From NCBI GenBank assembly GCA_016946835.1, contig JACVTC010000037.1:630001-657500 (forward strand): a DNA stretch of 27,500 nucleotides, given 5' to 3'. This document shows positions 13,053-24,150 of this stretch, piece by piece; the first letter of the stretch is position 1, and every line of letters starts with the position of its first letter. Made by a program: the position numbers and the translations under genes. The notes under the pieces were generated by a model that saw only the letters and a program-made list of their open reading frames with translations, searched no databases and was not told where the DNA came from. The DNA comes from Neocallimastix lanati (nom. inval.). Lineage: Eukaryota > Neocallimastigomycota > Neocallimastigomycetes > Neocallimastigales > Neocallimastigaceae.

Positions 13053-13115
13053 TTAACAACCGTAGCAGGATTTCTCCTCAGCTGCACATCCATAGACACA
13101 CAATGGTTTGCAATA
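13053..13115 (-). pseudogene. Cysteine-rich coding relic followed by poly(A)
   Basis: The minus strand reads CKPLCVYGCAAEEKSCYGC and then TAA at 13053-13055. That is five Cys in 19 codons, in a patch much richer in GC than its surroundings. An in-frame stop lies two codons upstream (13116-13118) and no nearby AG gives a good splice acceptor, so it is read as a fragment. Directly after the stop, on the same strand, is a run of about 16 A (13037-13052). It could be the tail of a retrocopied cysteine-rich secreted or metal-binding protein, or an exon whose acceptor I missed. Confidence 0.35.
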
Positions 13116-13811
13116 TTATTGATATTAAAATAAAATAGATATTGTATTATTAAATATAATATACATTATAAAATTAAATTTTACATCTCCATTTCTAAGT
13201 AGAAAAAGTAGATTATAATTAATTACAACTATTATATTTTTCTTTTCTTTTTGCAAAATTAACATAAAAATATAGTTAAATTTAATATGTAATGGTAATT
13301 ATTGTATCAAATATAGTTATTCAAATCTAAAATATTCATAAAAAAAGATTTACTATGAAATTCAATTCATAATTATTAGAAAAAAATTTTAACCTTTATG
13401 ATTATCAAATAAAAAATAATGTAGCTATAATTAATAAATATAAAATAGCATAATTATAATTAATAAATATAATAATTTATTATTATTATTATTATTTATG
13501 TATCTTTTATTTATATCATGTATTAAATATATTAAGATATTGTTAAATGTTAAATAATAATATATAATATATACTAATGTTTAATTTCTATTTTAGATTA
13601 TCAGTACTTTTATATATATATAAAAAAAAATATATATATATATATATATAAATTCAATTTTAAAGAAATACTGGAAATTTTGATTATAATTCTAATCTAT
13701 AAGTTTAACTATTAAAACTATTATTTTAAATAAACAGTTTTTTTATTACTTTAAAAAAGTTTTAATTGCATTTTTTTTAATAATTAATATTAAATTTTTA
13801 TAATAATATGC

Positions 13812-13844
<33 letters not shown>

Positions 13845-14546
13845 TAATAATAATAGTAAAAATAACAAAATTTAAATAAAACAGAATTAAACTATAAATA
13901 AATATTCTAAATGTTTACATGATCTAGTGATATTTATAAAGTTCAACCATTATTTAATTGAATACTTAATTATTATTATTTTTTTTAATAATTTTCAATT
14001 AAATAGAATATTAAAACTCTTCAAATGATAAAAATTTAAAAAATCATTTTTTTTCCAAATTTTAATTATATACATAATACAGTCAATTTTTAATATGGTC
14101 TTTTTTTTAAAAAAGTTAAAATTAACAATTAATAGCTACCATTTTATAAATATAACTAAACACTTAAATTATTTTAAAACTTATATTATAAATAATTAGA
14201 TATTTTATTTAGTAAATTAAAAATGAGTAAACATAAAAAACTCTCTAAAATATTTGAATGTTTAATAAGAAAATTAAATACATATAGTATTATCATCTAT
14301 CATTATATCATAATTATTATTACTATTATTTAAAATCTTTTTAAAACATAAAGTCATAACAATTTGAAGATAATCCTATTAATAATAAATGTCGTATAAT
14401 TTTTTATCAATTCACTTTATATTCATAATATAGAAATACATTCAAAAATAGTAAGATTTAGGTATGAATAAAAACAGTTGTAATTCTTTTTAATAAATCA
14501 TAGTTTAAATTTTTTTTAATTAAACTCTTGATATTTTAACATTTTA

Positions 14547-14942
14547 TTATAAATTATTATTACAATGATTTATTTATTTATTTATTTATTATAAATTTTA
14601 TAAAAATTAATTTATAATAGATAACTAAAGTTTCAACTTTATAGAATTACGTAATAATATAATTTTACCAATAAATAAAATTTATTAAAATTATATTCAT
14701 TAAATAATAAATTTATTATTTTTAAATTTTATTCATTCTGAAATTAATAAAAGTACATAATATTTTACCATAAATTATTCTTATTTTTGTTAAACTTTAA
14801 TTTATTTTCATTTAAAGTTTTTTATTTTTAAATAAAAATTTTCATTAGTGCTAAATTTATTAAACTATTATAAACCTGCTAATTTATAAAGAAATTTAAT
14901 TATAAATTATTATTACAATGATTTATTTATTTATTTATTTAA
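14547..14942 (+). repeat. 42-bp direct repeat, two copies about 350 bp apart
   Basis: Both copies read TTATAAATTATTATTACAATG followed by an ATTT run, and both are followed shortly by ATTTATAATAG. The copies are at about 14547-14590 and 14900-14942. Confidence 0.8.
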
Positions 14943-15275
14943 TAAAAATATATGATTTATAATAGTTTCATAAAAATACTATCCAATATTTATTTTCATA
15001 TATAATATATATATATATTTAACTACTATAAATAGATTTATCTTTAAATTTTTAAATTTACAAAAATAAATAATATATATAATTTTAAAAATTTAATGTG
15101 ATAATCAGTAATTATTAGTTATATCATTAAAATTTAGTATTAATTTTTAAACTTTATTGTATTATTACCAAAATCTTATTAAACAATATTAAATATACAT
15201 TATGCATATGTAGATTTATCTTAAAATAATGAAAATAAGTTATATGTACTTTTTTTCGTTGTATATATGCTTAAT

Positions 15276-15521
15276 ATTTAATTATTTAATTATTTAATTA
15301 TTTATTATTTATTATTTATTAATTTATTATTTATTATTTATTTATATTTATTTATATTTATTTATTATTTGCTTATTATTTATTATTTTATTATTTAATT
15401 ATTTATTACTATTATTTATTATTTAATTATTTATTACTATTATTTAATTATTTATTATTTATTATTTATTATTTAATTATTTATTATTTAATTATTTATT
15501 TATTATTTATTATTTAGAATA
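15276..15521. repeat. TTATTTA low-complexity block
   Basis: A run of TATTTAATTATTTATTATTTATTA-like units of 4, 7 and 8 bp, without open frames or other structure. Confidence 0.9.
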
Positions 15522-18500
15522 ATATAATATTTTTTTTCTCCACAAATGAATGTATCAATAAAAAATTTTTATTTATTATTACACCCTTTTTCGCAATATA
15601 TATTTAACAATAATTGTTTTAATAAGTTGTTGTACAAATTTAATGTACATATTTATTCATTTGTTGTTTCTTTTGGTAAACAATCTTTATTTTTATGATA
15701 TGATTGGTGGATCATAATTAAAAAATGAATCTATTTATTTTTATTAATTAATTTAAAACATGTTATTCTATATTAAAAATAATATATTAAAAAAATTGAT
15801 GAAATGTATACATAATGTAGTATGATGTAAAGACACAAAGTATATTAATTGTGAAATAAAACATTTTTTGTATAATTATTATTTTCATAGGAGAACAATA
15901 ATGAAAAATTATAAATAGAAAACAATAACATATTAATATGAATAATTATAAAATATATTTAAATTTAAAATTATATTTTTCAATATACAAATTTTTTTAG
16001 AGCATTAATGTTAATTAACTTTAATATGAAAAAAGAATTAAAAAAAAAAAAAAGATGAATCATTGGTTAATACGTTTTTTTTACTTAAACAAATAAAAGT
16101 TAGGCTAGGTTGCGCAAAGAATATAGGCTAATATAGAATTATCTAGGTAATCTAGTAATCTAAACTACTTAAAAAAAAATTTTATTATTTAATAATATAT
16201 TAATTATTTTTTATTTTTAACTTTATTTTTCGGATAAATTTACCGATATTTTATATATTAAATTAAAAATCAATATTTGTTTTGGTCATGTGATTTCAAA
16301 AGGATTTGTTCTTTTAAATTATTTGAAATAGTAAAGTGATACATAGCAAAAAATGAATATAGAAAATGCAAAAAGACTTCACATTATTTTTATTATTCCT
16401 CAATATATTGTTCCTCTGTAAAAAATAAAATTTAAACAAATTATTTATATAATTCCCTTATAAAAAAATAATTAACAAACACTCATATTATTTCTATTGT
16501 TTTTCAAGAAATATAAACTTGATTAAAAATACTCAAATAAATATTCGATTGTATTATTGAAAAATTGACTGAATAAAAGAGTTATATTATTATATTATTA
16601 CAATTTTATATTTATAAATATTTTACATTCATTATATTATCAAAATAAAAATAAAAATAAAAATAAAAATTGAAAGTTAAAAATAAGTTTTATTATTGAA
16701 ATAAAAAACTATTATTTAGAATTTATTGTTAATTTCCTTTTTTTTTTTTTTTTTTTTTATTATTATTATTATTTTATTTATAGTTTACTTTTTAAAGTTT
16801 TATATTTCATAATTATAAATATTTATGAAAAGTGAAATAGTAAGATAATAAATCATTCTTATAAATTTTAAATTTAGAGTTTTAGTAATATATTAATCTT
16901 TTTTTTTTTTTTTTTTTGACAATAATTTATAAATTTCAAATATCATTGAGATGAATATTCTTGCTTTCTATAACTTTTTTTTTTTTTTTTTTGCTATCTT
17001 TTATTTGTACTAGTGATAATTATTTATTTATATTTTTCTATTATTGATATTGATTTCTCTACTACCTAAGAATTTGTTGTTTTTAGTAGAATATTCAGAT
17101 AAACAATTTTCTGTTCTTTTTTATTGATATTACTATATATATAATATAATTTTTTTCTTATAAAATAGAATTTATTATTTTATTCTATTTAAAATTCGGT
17201 TTAAAATTAAAAACAAAAAAAAGAAGTTATTTCTATATATTAATATAGAAATATTATTTTATTTAAATTTTTACCAACTATATAATAATTATGTTTATAT
17301 TATATATTATTAATATATTATTATTATATATAATGTAAATTGAATTATGATTAACAGAAATTAAAAAAAAGTTTTAGTATTTATTTTAGAATTTAAGAAG
17401 TATTGAAATAAAAAAGCCTAAATATATTATAATTAATTATTATATATAGAACTTTAAATTTCTATTCATCCTGAATTAATTTAAATTAAATATATATTAA
17501 TATATTACACAATATATACAATATATATATAAGAATTAATTTTTTTGAAAATAATATAAAATTAAATTATATTCATTTTTTAAGTATATTATATATTAAT
17601 ATATTGAAAATAAAAAAATAACTAAAAATTTAATATTTTTTAAAATAATTAAACTTAATACAAAACTATAATATATATTGCAATATAAACAAATAAAATA
17701 AATAATTATATTTATTAGAATGAAAATTTAATAAATAGAATTGAAATATATATTATGTAAAAGGGTTTTAATATATTATAATACATAATAATTTTTAATA
17801 TTATTAACATTAAATAAACATTAATTAATAATTAACATAATAATTAAAGTAGGATAATATTATAATAAACTCTGTTATTATTATCATATTTACTATTATA
17901 TATTATTAAGTATTATTATTTACTATTATAAATTTAATACATTTTAATACTATTTATTATTTAAAAAAGAAATTAATTATTAGAAATATTTTGAGCTATT
18001 ATTAATAATAATTTGTAATTAATAAAATTTAAAAATTATGAAAATAACAGGAAATATTAAATATTATATAATATATAATAAAATTAATTATTAATATTTA
18101 TTTTAAACAACTTAATAATTTATAATATGAGAATATTTTTTAAAAATATAAATATAAATAAAAAAAAAAAATTTATTAATATATATATATTTTTATTTAC
18201 TTACTGAATTCTCCTTTATTCTTTAAATCTTTAAAGAAAATTTTAAAAAATAAAAATTTAATCAAAATTTGTTGTTAATAATAAATATATATAAAATATT
18301 ATATATATTGTGTATAAATAATATAAAAATATTAATATATAATAAAGAAGTGAACATATTATTTAAAAAATATTTTATTAATAAAAATATTTTAATAGTA
18401 ATAATATAATAAATAAATAATTTTTAATAAAAATTATAGAACTATAGTTTTATACCAAATTGAATTTGTTAAAAATCTGAAAAGTTTATTAATAAATATT

Positions 18501-19089
18501 AAGGCATCTAATTTAAACGATAATTATTTTATTTTAATATTGTAAATCAGTTATTATTTTTCAATACTAAAACTAAAAAATTCGAAAAATAAGATTAATT
18601 AATAGTTAAAAAAAAATAAAAAAAGCGAAATAATTATAAAATAATTAACAGTAATATTTCTAAACATTGAAAAAAAAAGAAAAATTAAAGACCGAAAATA
18701 TAATTATTAATAATAACATAGTATTTTGAAATATAATTATTTATTTTTATAAATAATATTAAATATATAAAATATATTTTTATTTAATAGATTCTATAAA
18801 AGAAATCAAATAATCAAAAGTTTATTAATTTTCTTTAATCACATCATGGAAAATTTTGTTTTAAAAGCTGGTTATAATTGTTGTGTCTTTGTTTTTAACA
18901 TATATTATTTTTTTAAACAACTTTAAAATATAATTTTAAGTAGTAATTATAATATTAGATAGTTTTATTAATTTTTAAATTAAAAAAAAAAAAAAAGAAA
19001 ATAGAAAAATAAAGGTATAAAAGAAAAATTAATAATTTTCTTTTCCTTTAATATTTTTTTTATATAAGAAAATCAATATAGTAATATAA

Positions 19090-19116
19090 CTAAGTTCGCT
19101 TTTATAAAGAACTTAG
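19090..19116. other. Hairpin upstream of the 1240-aa gene
   Basis: A perfect 8-bp stem CTAAGTTC/GAACTTAG with an 11-nt loop, about 310 bp before the start codon of the downstream gene. It has some G and C in a region that otherwise has almost none. It may be a protein-binding palindrome or chance. Confidence 0.45.
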
Positions 19117-19428
19117 AGTTTAAATAGTTTATGTTTTTAATTAATACAAATATAATATTATGAAATAATAAATACTATATTAGTTAATTAATATATAGTA
19201 TTAGAAAAGAAAAAAAAATATTTACTAAAATATAGAAAAATTAGTTAATATTGTTAATAATATTAAATATATAATTATTTATGAATAATTATATGTTTTT
19301 TTTTATTAACAAAACTAATAAAATAGTATTTAGAAATAGTTAACTTTTGAAGTTCAAATTATATTTTTCTCAATAAAACAAAAAAAAAAAAATATAGAAT
19401 ATATATTAAAATTTTAAGATACTTAAAA

Positions 19429-22400
19429 ATGGAAAAAGGACAAGTTGATACAGCTATTAAGCAAATAGATGAATCTGTTAATAAAACAATGGATGAAAGT
19501 GAAGGTTTAATTACTATTGTATTACCAACTTTAGTAATAATATTATTATTAAAGAAATTGTTAAAATATGGTAATGTAAATGAAAAAGATATAATAGGTG
19601 ATAAAAACAATAAATTATCAGAAAAAGAAACAAAAGAAAATGTTATTTTAAAGCCTTGTAGACTTTATGAAGCCATATGCGAGGCGGCTTATTCATCTTT
19701 ATCAGAAATAGATAATCATAAAAAAGATTCTTTACCAATAATTATAAACAAACATTGTTCTCGTATACCAGGTCATAAACATAGCCATATTCAATCTTTT
19801 TTCTCTTTATATAATAATTTAGGGTTAAATTATATAAAACATTTTATAAATTGTACTATTGTAAAATTTACTCCAATTTCTTATACAATAGCAAGTAGAA
19901 AAGAAATGGAATATTATAAGAAGAGAGTTGTTGATGAAGAACATAGAAATGAAAATTTACAAAAACAACTCAATTTTTTAGATTTAAAATATCGTAAGCT
20001 TCAAGAGCAATTGGAGTATGAAAGAAATGCACGCGAAATTTATGAAAAATGTCATAAAGATTCAAAGGAAAAGCTTGAAGTTAAGGTTAATGAATTAGAA
20101 GATGTTAATGAGTCATTAAAACTTAGACTTGAAGATTCTAAGAAAGAAAAGTCTTTGATAAATCAAGGTTGTCTTTTTAGTGATGAAGAAGATGACGAAG
20201 ATTATCAAATATCATGTAATAACAATTTTGTCTTTAAGAGACAGGAAGAACAACGTCAAAATGAAGAGGAAGCAAATAAATTACTGAGTGATTTAGATCA
20301 AAGGGGCATGGATGATTTCATTTTAAAAATTCAAAAGGGAAAATATAAATTCAGAGATGTTGCGCCATTTTTATTAAACCAAATGTTTATTGGTGATTTA
20401 GATGCTGTACAAGTATCTATTGAATTAGATCAATTTGTAAAGCAATGCAAAGCTAAAAAGAAGGAGGTTCTTTGTGCTATTGTTGAAGTAATATGTAATT
20501 TAATTGAAAAAAGAAAACAAAAGAAAATTCATATTTGTGCTTTAGAAGTCATTCAAAAATATGTAGCTTTATTCCAGGAATACCTTGGTAATTCTAAAAA
20601 GGATAAAATACATTTTTTAAATACTATATATTGTCATTGTAAAACTATAAATACTATTAAAAATGTTTTTGTGAATATTGTTGAAAAGCTTTATAAACTA
20701 AATATATTAGATGAAGATACAATTTTAAGTTGGTATGGCTTACATAGTAAGGATAAAATGAAAGGAATTATAGATAATGAAGTTTTTGAAGGGTTCATTG
20801 AAAATTTAAAGATAGAGTTATTAAAGAAAAGTATGCTTGTTAAAAAAGAGTATGATAATTATTACGACTATAATGATAGTGGATTTTGTAGTGATGAAGA
20901 AGATTTTAATGTGGAAATTGCACCAGAAAATTATCTTGTAGTGTCAGAAAATACGGAAGATGATACTTACGGACAAGATCATTCATATTATGAACCATGG
21001 GAAATAATCGAAAGACAAAACATACCATGTCATTGTTGCTATTGTAATGGTAAACATATTAAACTTTATGATTCATCAATACTTAAAGAGAAGAGCCATG
21101 TTCGTTTTAAAGAACCAAATGTTCCATCCAACCATATATTAATCCAAAGATCTAGTCAAAAAAGTGTAGTTTTTGATAATGAGGAAGAAATTGTAGTAGG
21201 TTCATATGTCGATAAGTCAGAGAGTAAATTTGGATGTTGTCTACTTGATATTGTAAAAGAAGAATCTGATGAAGAAGAAAGTGATAGCTTTATTATCCAG
21301 GATATTCACGGAGAACATATATTCTCAAGAAATCAAAAATTCTTAGATGAAGAAGATTACTGTAATAATGAAAGTGATCAAAGTTATGCATCAAGTATTT
21401 CTATGAATTCAATAGAAAGTCAAGAGCTTCATTTAAATGAAGAGGAAAAGCATACATATCAAAATTTAAATAATTGTTGCGATTATATTGATCATTCCGA
21501 TATATCTGAAAGTCAACATTATTGTTCAGTTGGAGATAATGAAAATATTAAAACAAAGTATAATGAAAATTCCGTCATTGAACAAGAAGAAGAAGAGATC
21601 ATTGAAGAAGTTGAAGAATACTGCATCCTTAAAGAAGGGGAAAGTGAAGAAGAATATGAAGAAGAATATGAAGAAGAGGAAGAGAATAGAATTGATATTG
21701 AAATATATTTTGATAATTCATTAAATTATTCTAAAGAAGATGAAGATAAAAGTGAAGATGAAGAAGATGATGAAGATAATGAAGAAGAAGATGAAGAAAA
21801 TGATAATGATCAAGAAGATGAAGATTTCGAAATATGCTTTGAACAAAATAATGATGACCAAGAGGACAGCGATTTAGAAATTTGTTTTGAACAAAATAAT
21901 GATGACCAAGAGGATAGTGATTTTGAAATTTGTTTTGAGGATAATAAAAAAGAAAACGAAATCAATGAAGAAGAAAGTGAAATGGAAGAAGAAAATGATG
22001 AAAATGATGATGTAGAAAGTGAAGATGATAGTGATTTAGAAAGTGAAGATGAAAGTGAAGATGAAAGTGAAGATGAAAGTGAAGATGAAAGTGATGAAGA
22101 TAGTGGAGAAGAAAGTGAAGATGATTGTAGTAGTGAAGAAGAAAGAGAGAAGGAGGACGAAGGAATAGTAATTGATAATAGAATTTTAGATAAAAGCAGT
22201 ACTAGTGATAATGGAACTTGTAATTTTATTTCAATTCAAACAAATTATAGAAAAAATGGTGAAAGAATGTTTCAATTAAATATAGATTCGGATAATGATG
22301 AATCGGAATGCGAATCTGATATAAATCATGAAAACGAAAATGTATTAATTGGACATTCTGATGCTGAAACTGAAATTTATTCAGATGAGATTGAGGATGA

Positions 22401-23151
22401 AGAAAAAACTTACGATTCTGAATCTGATAATGGTTCGGATACGGAATTTGATGAAGAGAAGATAGAAAGAATTGCAAGCCTTCATACATTTTTTAATACT
22501 GAAGATAGTTCATTTAATAAAAATATATCTCCAAAACGGTCATCTTATGAGGAAAGAAGTTCAACATATTCTCCTACTGATTCAGCTATAGTCATTGATA
22601 GTAATTCAGATCAAGATAATGATAATCATAAAAGAAGTAAAAGTAATGATATTAATAGTGATATTAATGAATTTATATATAATAGTGATATTGATGTAGT
22701 ACTCTGTTCATCCGATTGTACTATTGAAATATCTGATAATCAAAGTGAAGCTCAGAATTATAATACAGGTAATAAAGTCAAAATTCAACAAGAAGAAGAA
22801 GAAGAAGAAAATAATGTTAATTTATATCCAGATTTAGAGAAGATAAAAGAAGATGGGCAAAAGATTTATCGTAACAAAAATTTAAAGAAGAAAATATATT
22901 ATAAAAATAAGGATTCCAAATATCAAGAATTAATAAAAGATGGATTAAGAGATTATTTCCTTAATGAATATGATGATGCATTTTCCAAAAATAATACAAC
23001 CTATACATACAAATCAGGTATGAAATATTGTCATCCCAAGTTTATTAAGAAATCTATTAGGAATAAAAAATGTGCAAAAAAATCATCAAAAAAACATTCT
23101 ATTAAAAATGAAAATTTCTTAAATAAAAGCAGTTTAAGAGATATAAATTAA
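19429..23151 (+). CDS. Membrane-anchored protein with coiled coil, W2-like region and acidic repeats (1240 aa)
   Basis: Single intact exon; not recognised as a named protein. Domains in order: a short N-terminus, a hydrophobic segment at residues about 26-45 (GLITIVLPTLVIILLLKKLL) with positive residues after it, so an N-terminal anchor; a coiled coil at about 157-245; a helical region at about 290-470 ending with LYKLNILDEDTILSWY and a FIENLKIE tail, which resembles the W2/eIF5C domain of eIF5, eIF2B-epsilon and eIF4G-type factors; a Cys cluster CHCCYC at about 534-539; a very acidic Glu/Asp/Ser region at about 710-1060 containing a 16-residue repeat and ESED repeats; and a basic, Lys-rich C-terminus (about 1155-1240). 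The ATG at 19429 is the first in the frame and directly precedes the anchor. Inference: a cytosol-facing ER or organelle membrane protein. A link to translation rests only on the W2 resemblance. Confidence 0.9.
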   Translation: MEKGQVDTAIKQIDESVNKTMDESEGLITIVLPTLVIILLLKKLLKYGNVNEKDIIGDKNNKLSEKETKENVILKPCRLYEAICEAAYSSLSEIDNHKKDSLPIIINKHCSRIPGHKHSHIQSFFSLYNNLGLNYIKHFINCTIVKFTPISYTIASRKEMEYYKKRVVDEEHRNENLQKQLNFLDLKYRKLQEQLEYERNAREIYEKCHKDSKEKLEVKVNELEDVNESLKLRLEDSKKEKSLINQGCLFSDEEDDEDYQISCNNNFVFKRQEEQRQNEEEANKLLSDLDQRGMDDFILKIQKGKYKFRDVAPFLLNQMFIGDLDAVQVSIELDQFVKQCKAKKKEVLCAIVEVICNLIEKRKQKKIHICALEVIQKYVALFQEYLGNSKKDKIHFLNTIYCHCKTINTIKNVFVNIVEKLYKLNILDEDTILSWYGLHSKDKMKGIIDNEVFEGFIENLKIELLKKSMLVKKEYDNYYDYNDSGFCSDEEDFNVEIAPENYLVVSENTEDDTYGQDHSYYEPWEIIERQNIPCHCCYCNGKHIKLYDSSILKEKSHVRFKEPNVPSNHILIQRSSQKSVVFDNEEEIVVGSYVDKSESKFGCCLLDIVKEESDEEESDSFIIQDIHGEHIFSRNQKFLDEEDYCNNESDQSYASSISMNSIESQELHLNEEEKHTYQNLNNCCDYIDHSDISESQHYCSVGDNENIKTKYNENSVIEQEEEEIIEEVEEYCILKEGESEEEYEEEYEEEEENRIDIEIYFDNSLNYSKEDEDKSEDEEDDEDNEEEDEENDNDQEDEDFEICFEQNNDDQEDSDLEICFEQNNDDQEDSDFEICFEDNKKENEINEEESEMEEENDENDDVESEDDSDLESEDESEDESEDESEDESDEDSGEESEDDCSSEEEREKEDEGIVIDNRILDKSSTSDNGTCNFISIQTNYRKNGERMFQLNIDSDNDESECESDINHENENVLIGHSDAETEIYSDEIEDEEKTYDSESDNGSDTEFDEEKIERIASLHTFFNTEDSSFNKNISPKRSSYEERSSTYSPTDSAIVIDSNSDQDNDNHKRSKSNDINSDINEFIYNSDIDVVLCSSDCTIEISDNQSEAQNYNTGNKVKIQQEEEEEENNVNLYPDLEKIKEDGQKIYRNKNLKKKIYYKNKDSKYQELIKDGLRDYFLNEYDDAFSKNNTTYTYKSGMKYCHPKFIKKSIRNKKCAKKSSKKHSIKNENFLNKSSLRDIN
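21814..21945 (+). repeat. 48-bp coding tandem repeat, about 2.7 copies
   Basis: The copies start at 21814, 21862 and 21910 and each encodes an EDSDxEICFEQNNDDQ-like unit of the 1240-aa protein. The second and third copies differ mostly at single bases, so the duplication is fairly recent. Confidence 0.93.
22039..22094 (+). repeat. 12-bp GAAAGTGAAGAT coding repeat (ESED)
   Basis: Four to five tandem GAAAGTGAAGAT units inside the acidic region of the 1240-aa protein. Ser flanked by Glu and Asp fits the casein-kinase-2 site pattern (established consensus S-x-x-E/D). Phosphorylation is inference. Confidence 0.9.
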
Positions 23152-23255
23152 GATATTTTTTTTGCCTATAAAAAAAATAAAAAAAAACTAAAAAAAAAAT
23201 TTCATATTTATTTTATGATTATTATTTATACTTTAATAATTTATTTAAAAACAAA

Positions 23256-23291
<36 letters not shown>

Positions 23292-23484
23292 GCCAATCCA
23301 TGAACATCAATTAACAAAACCTTTAAATTGTTAACAAAAATATTCATTAATAATCCAACATAAATTAATATTAATGGGATATATCTTTTTAATTAATTTT
23401 ATTTCGATTTCTTTATATTATTTAATTTTTATAATTTGAAGTACTTCTTAATTTTATTTTTTTTTTTTTATCTTCAAACCAAAC

Positions 23485-23526
<42 letters not shown>

Positions 23527-23918
23527 TATAAAATCAAATGGAGATCTTAATATAAATATAGTAAATTATTTAAGTTTTTAATTAATTTAAAATTCAAGAA
23601 AAAAAAAAAAAAAAAAAAAAAAAAACGAAATATAAAAGTATTTTTATGTGTATTAGCTTTTTATATTTTTTTTTAATCATTTTTATTAAAAATATATTTT
23701 ATATTTTTTTATTTAAAGATCCTTTTTAAATTTTTTTTATACATATTATTAAAAACTGGATTATTTAAAATTAATTATATAAACAAAAAATAAAAAGGTA
23801 TATAAAAATTTAATAAAATATAAAAAAAAAAAAGCATCTATTTATGCTTTTTATTTATTTATTTATTAATTTATACTTTTATTTATAAATTATTTAATTT
23901 TATTTTAATATTTATTTT
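23152..23918. other. Spacer with long poly(A) tracts
   Basis: No gene seen. Poly(A) runs lie at about 23259-23287, 23487-23524 and 23600-23625. A hairpin AAAAAGCAT-CTATTT-ATGCTTTTT lies at 23829-23852. Confidence 0.85.
23829..23852. other. Perfect 9-bp hairpin with T-rich 3' side
   Basis: AAAAAGCAT (23829-23837), loop CTATTT, ATGCTTTTT (23844-23852). It looks like a bacterial intrinsic terminator, but the host is eukaryotic and the pairing is mostly A:T, so it is most likely sequence chance or a small stem in non-coding RNA. Confidence 0.4.
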
Positions 23919-24074
23919 ATGAAATATCTATCAATTATACAATTATTATTATGTTTTTATTTTCCCTTATGGTGTTCATTGAGGGAAGACCATCTTAAAT
24001 TTCATGGTAAAGAGGAAGATGGTAAAAATTTTAAACATTGGGCAATGAATATTTTGATAAATTGCTTATTGTAA
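23919..24074 (+). CDS. Short secreted-protein ORF, 51 codons, possibly exon 1 of a broken gene
   Basis: The ATG at 23919 opens MKYLSIIQLLLCFYFPLWCS, a convincing signal peptide, followed by a charged stretch (LREDHLKFHGKEEDGKNFKH) and a TAA at 24072. Two possible donors (GTAAAG at 24007 and GTAAAA at 24022) suggest it may be a first exon. Downstream fragments at 24151, 24584 and 24740 have coding-like sequence, but I could not join them in phase. It is too short and unusual to assign a function. It could be a small secreted protein or the start of a pseudogene. Confidence 0.45.
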   Translation: MKYLSIIQLLLCFYFPLWCSLREDHLKFHGKEEDGKNFKHWAMNILINCLL

Positions 24075-24150
24075 TTGTATTTAATCGATATTAATTTTAA
24101 AAAATTTTAAGAATTATTAATATGGAAAATTACTTAATTAGCTATAATAA

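Larger units (their letters stand above)
13116..19089. other. About 6 kb gene-free AT-rich desert
   Basis: No convincing gene on either strand. It contains TA runs near 13631-13651, a 42-bp word repeated at about 14547-14590 and 14900-14942, a long TTATTTA-type low-complexity block (15276-15521), short poly(T) runs near 16740 and 16900, and two tiny frames with ordinary codons (16353-16421 and 18847-18927) that I do not call genes. Confidence 0.75.

Noticed and set aside
16353-16421. 22-codon frame MNIENAKRLHIIFIIPQYIV
   Set aside because: Codons look ordinary, but it is too short, has no splice-linked neighbour and nothing recognisable.
18847-18927. 26-codon frame beginning MENFVLKAGYNCC
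   Set aside because: Short and isolated; no donor or acceptor ties it to the gene at 19429.
22226-22489. Minus-strand frame opposite the 1240-aa gene
   Set aside because: It is antisense to a clearly coding region and its His/Phe/Gln-rich text mirrors the acidic codons.
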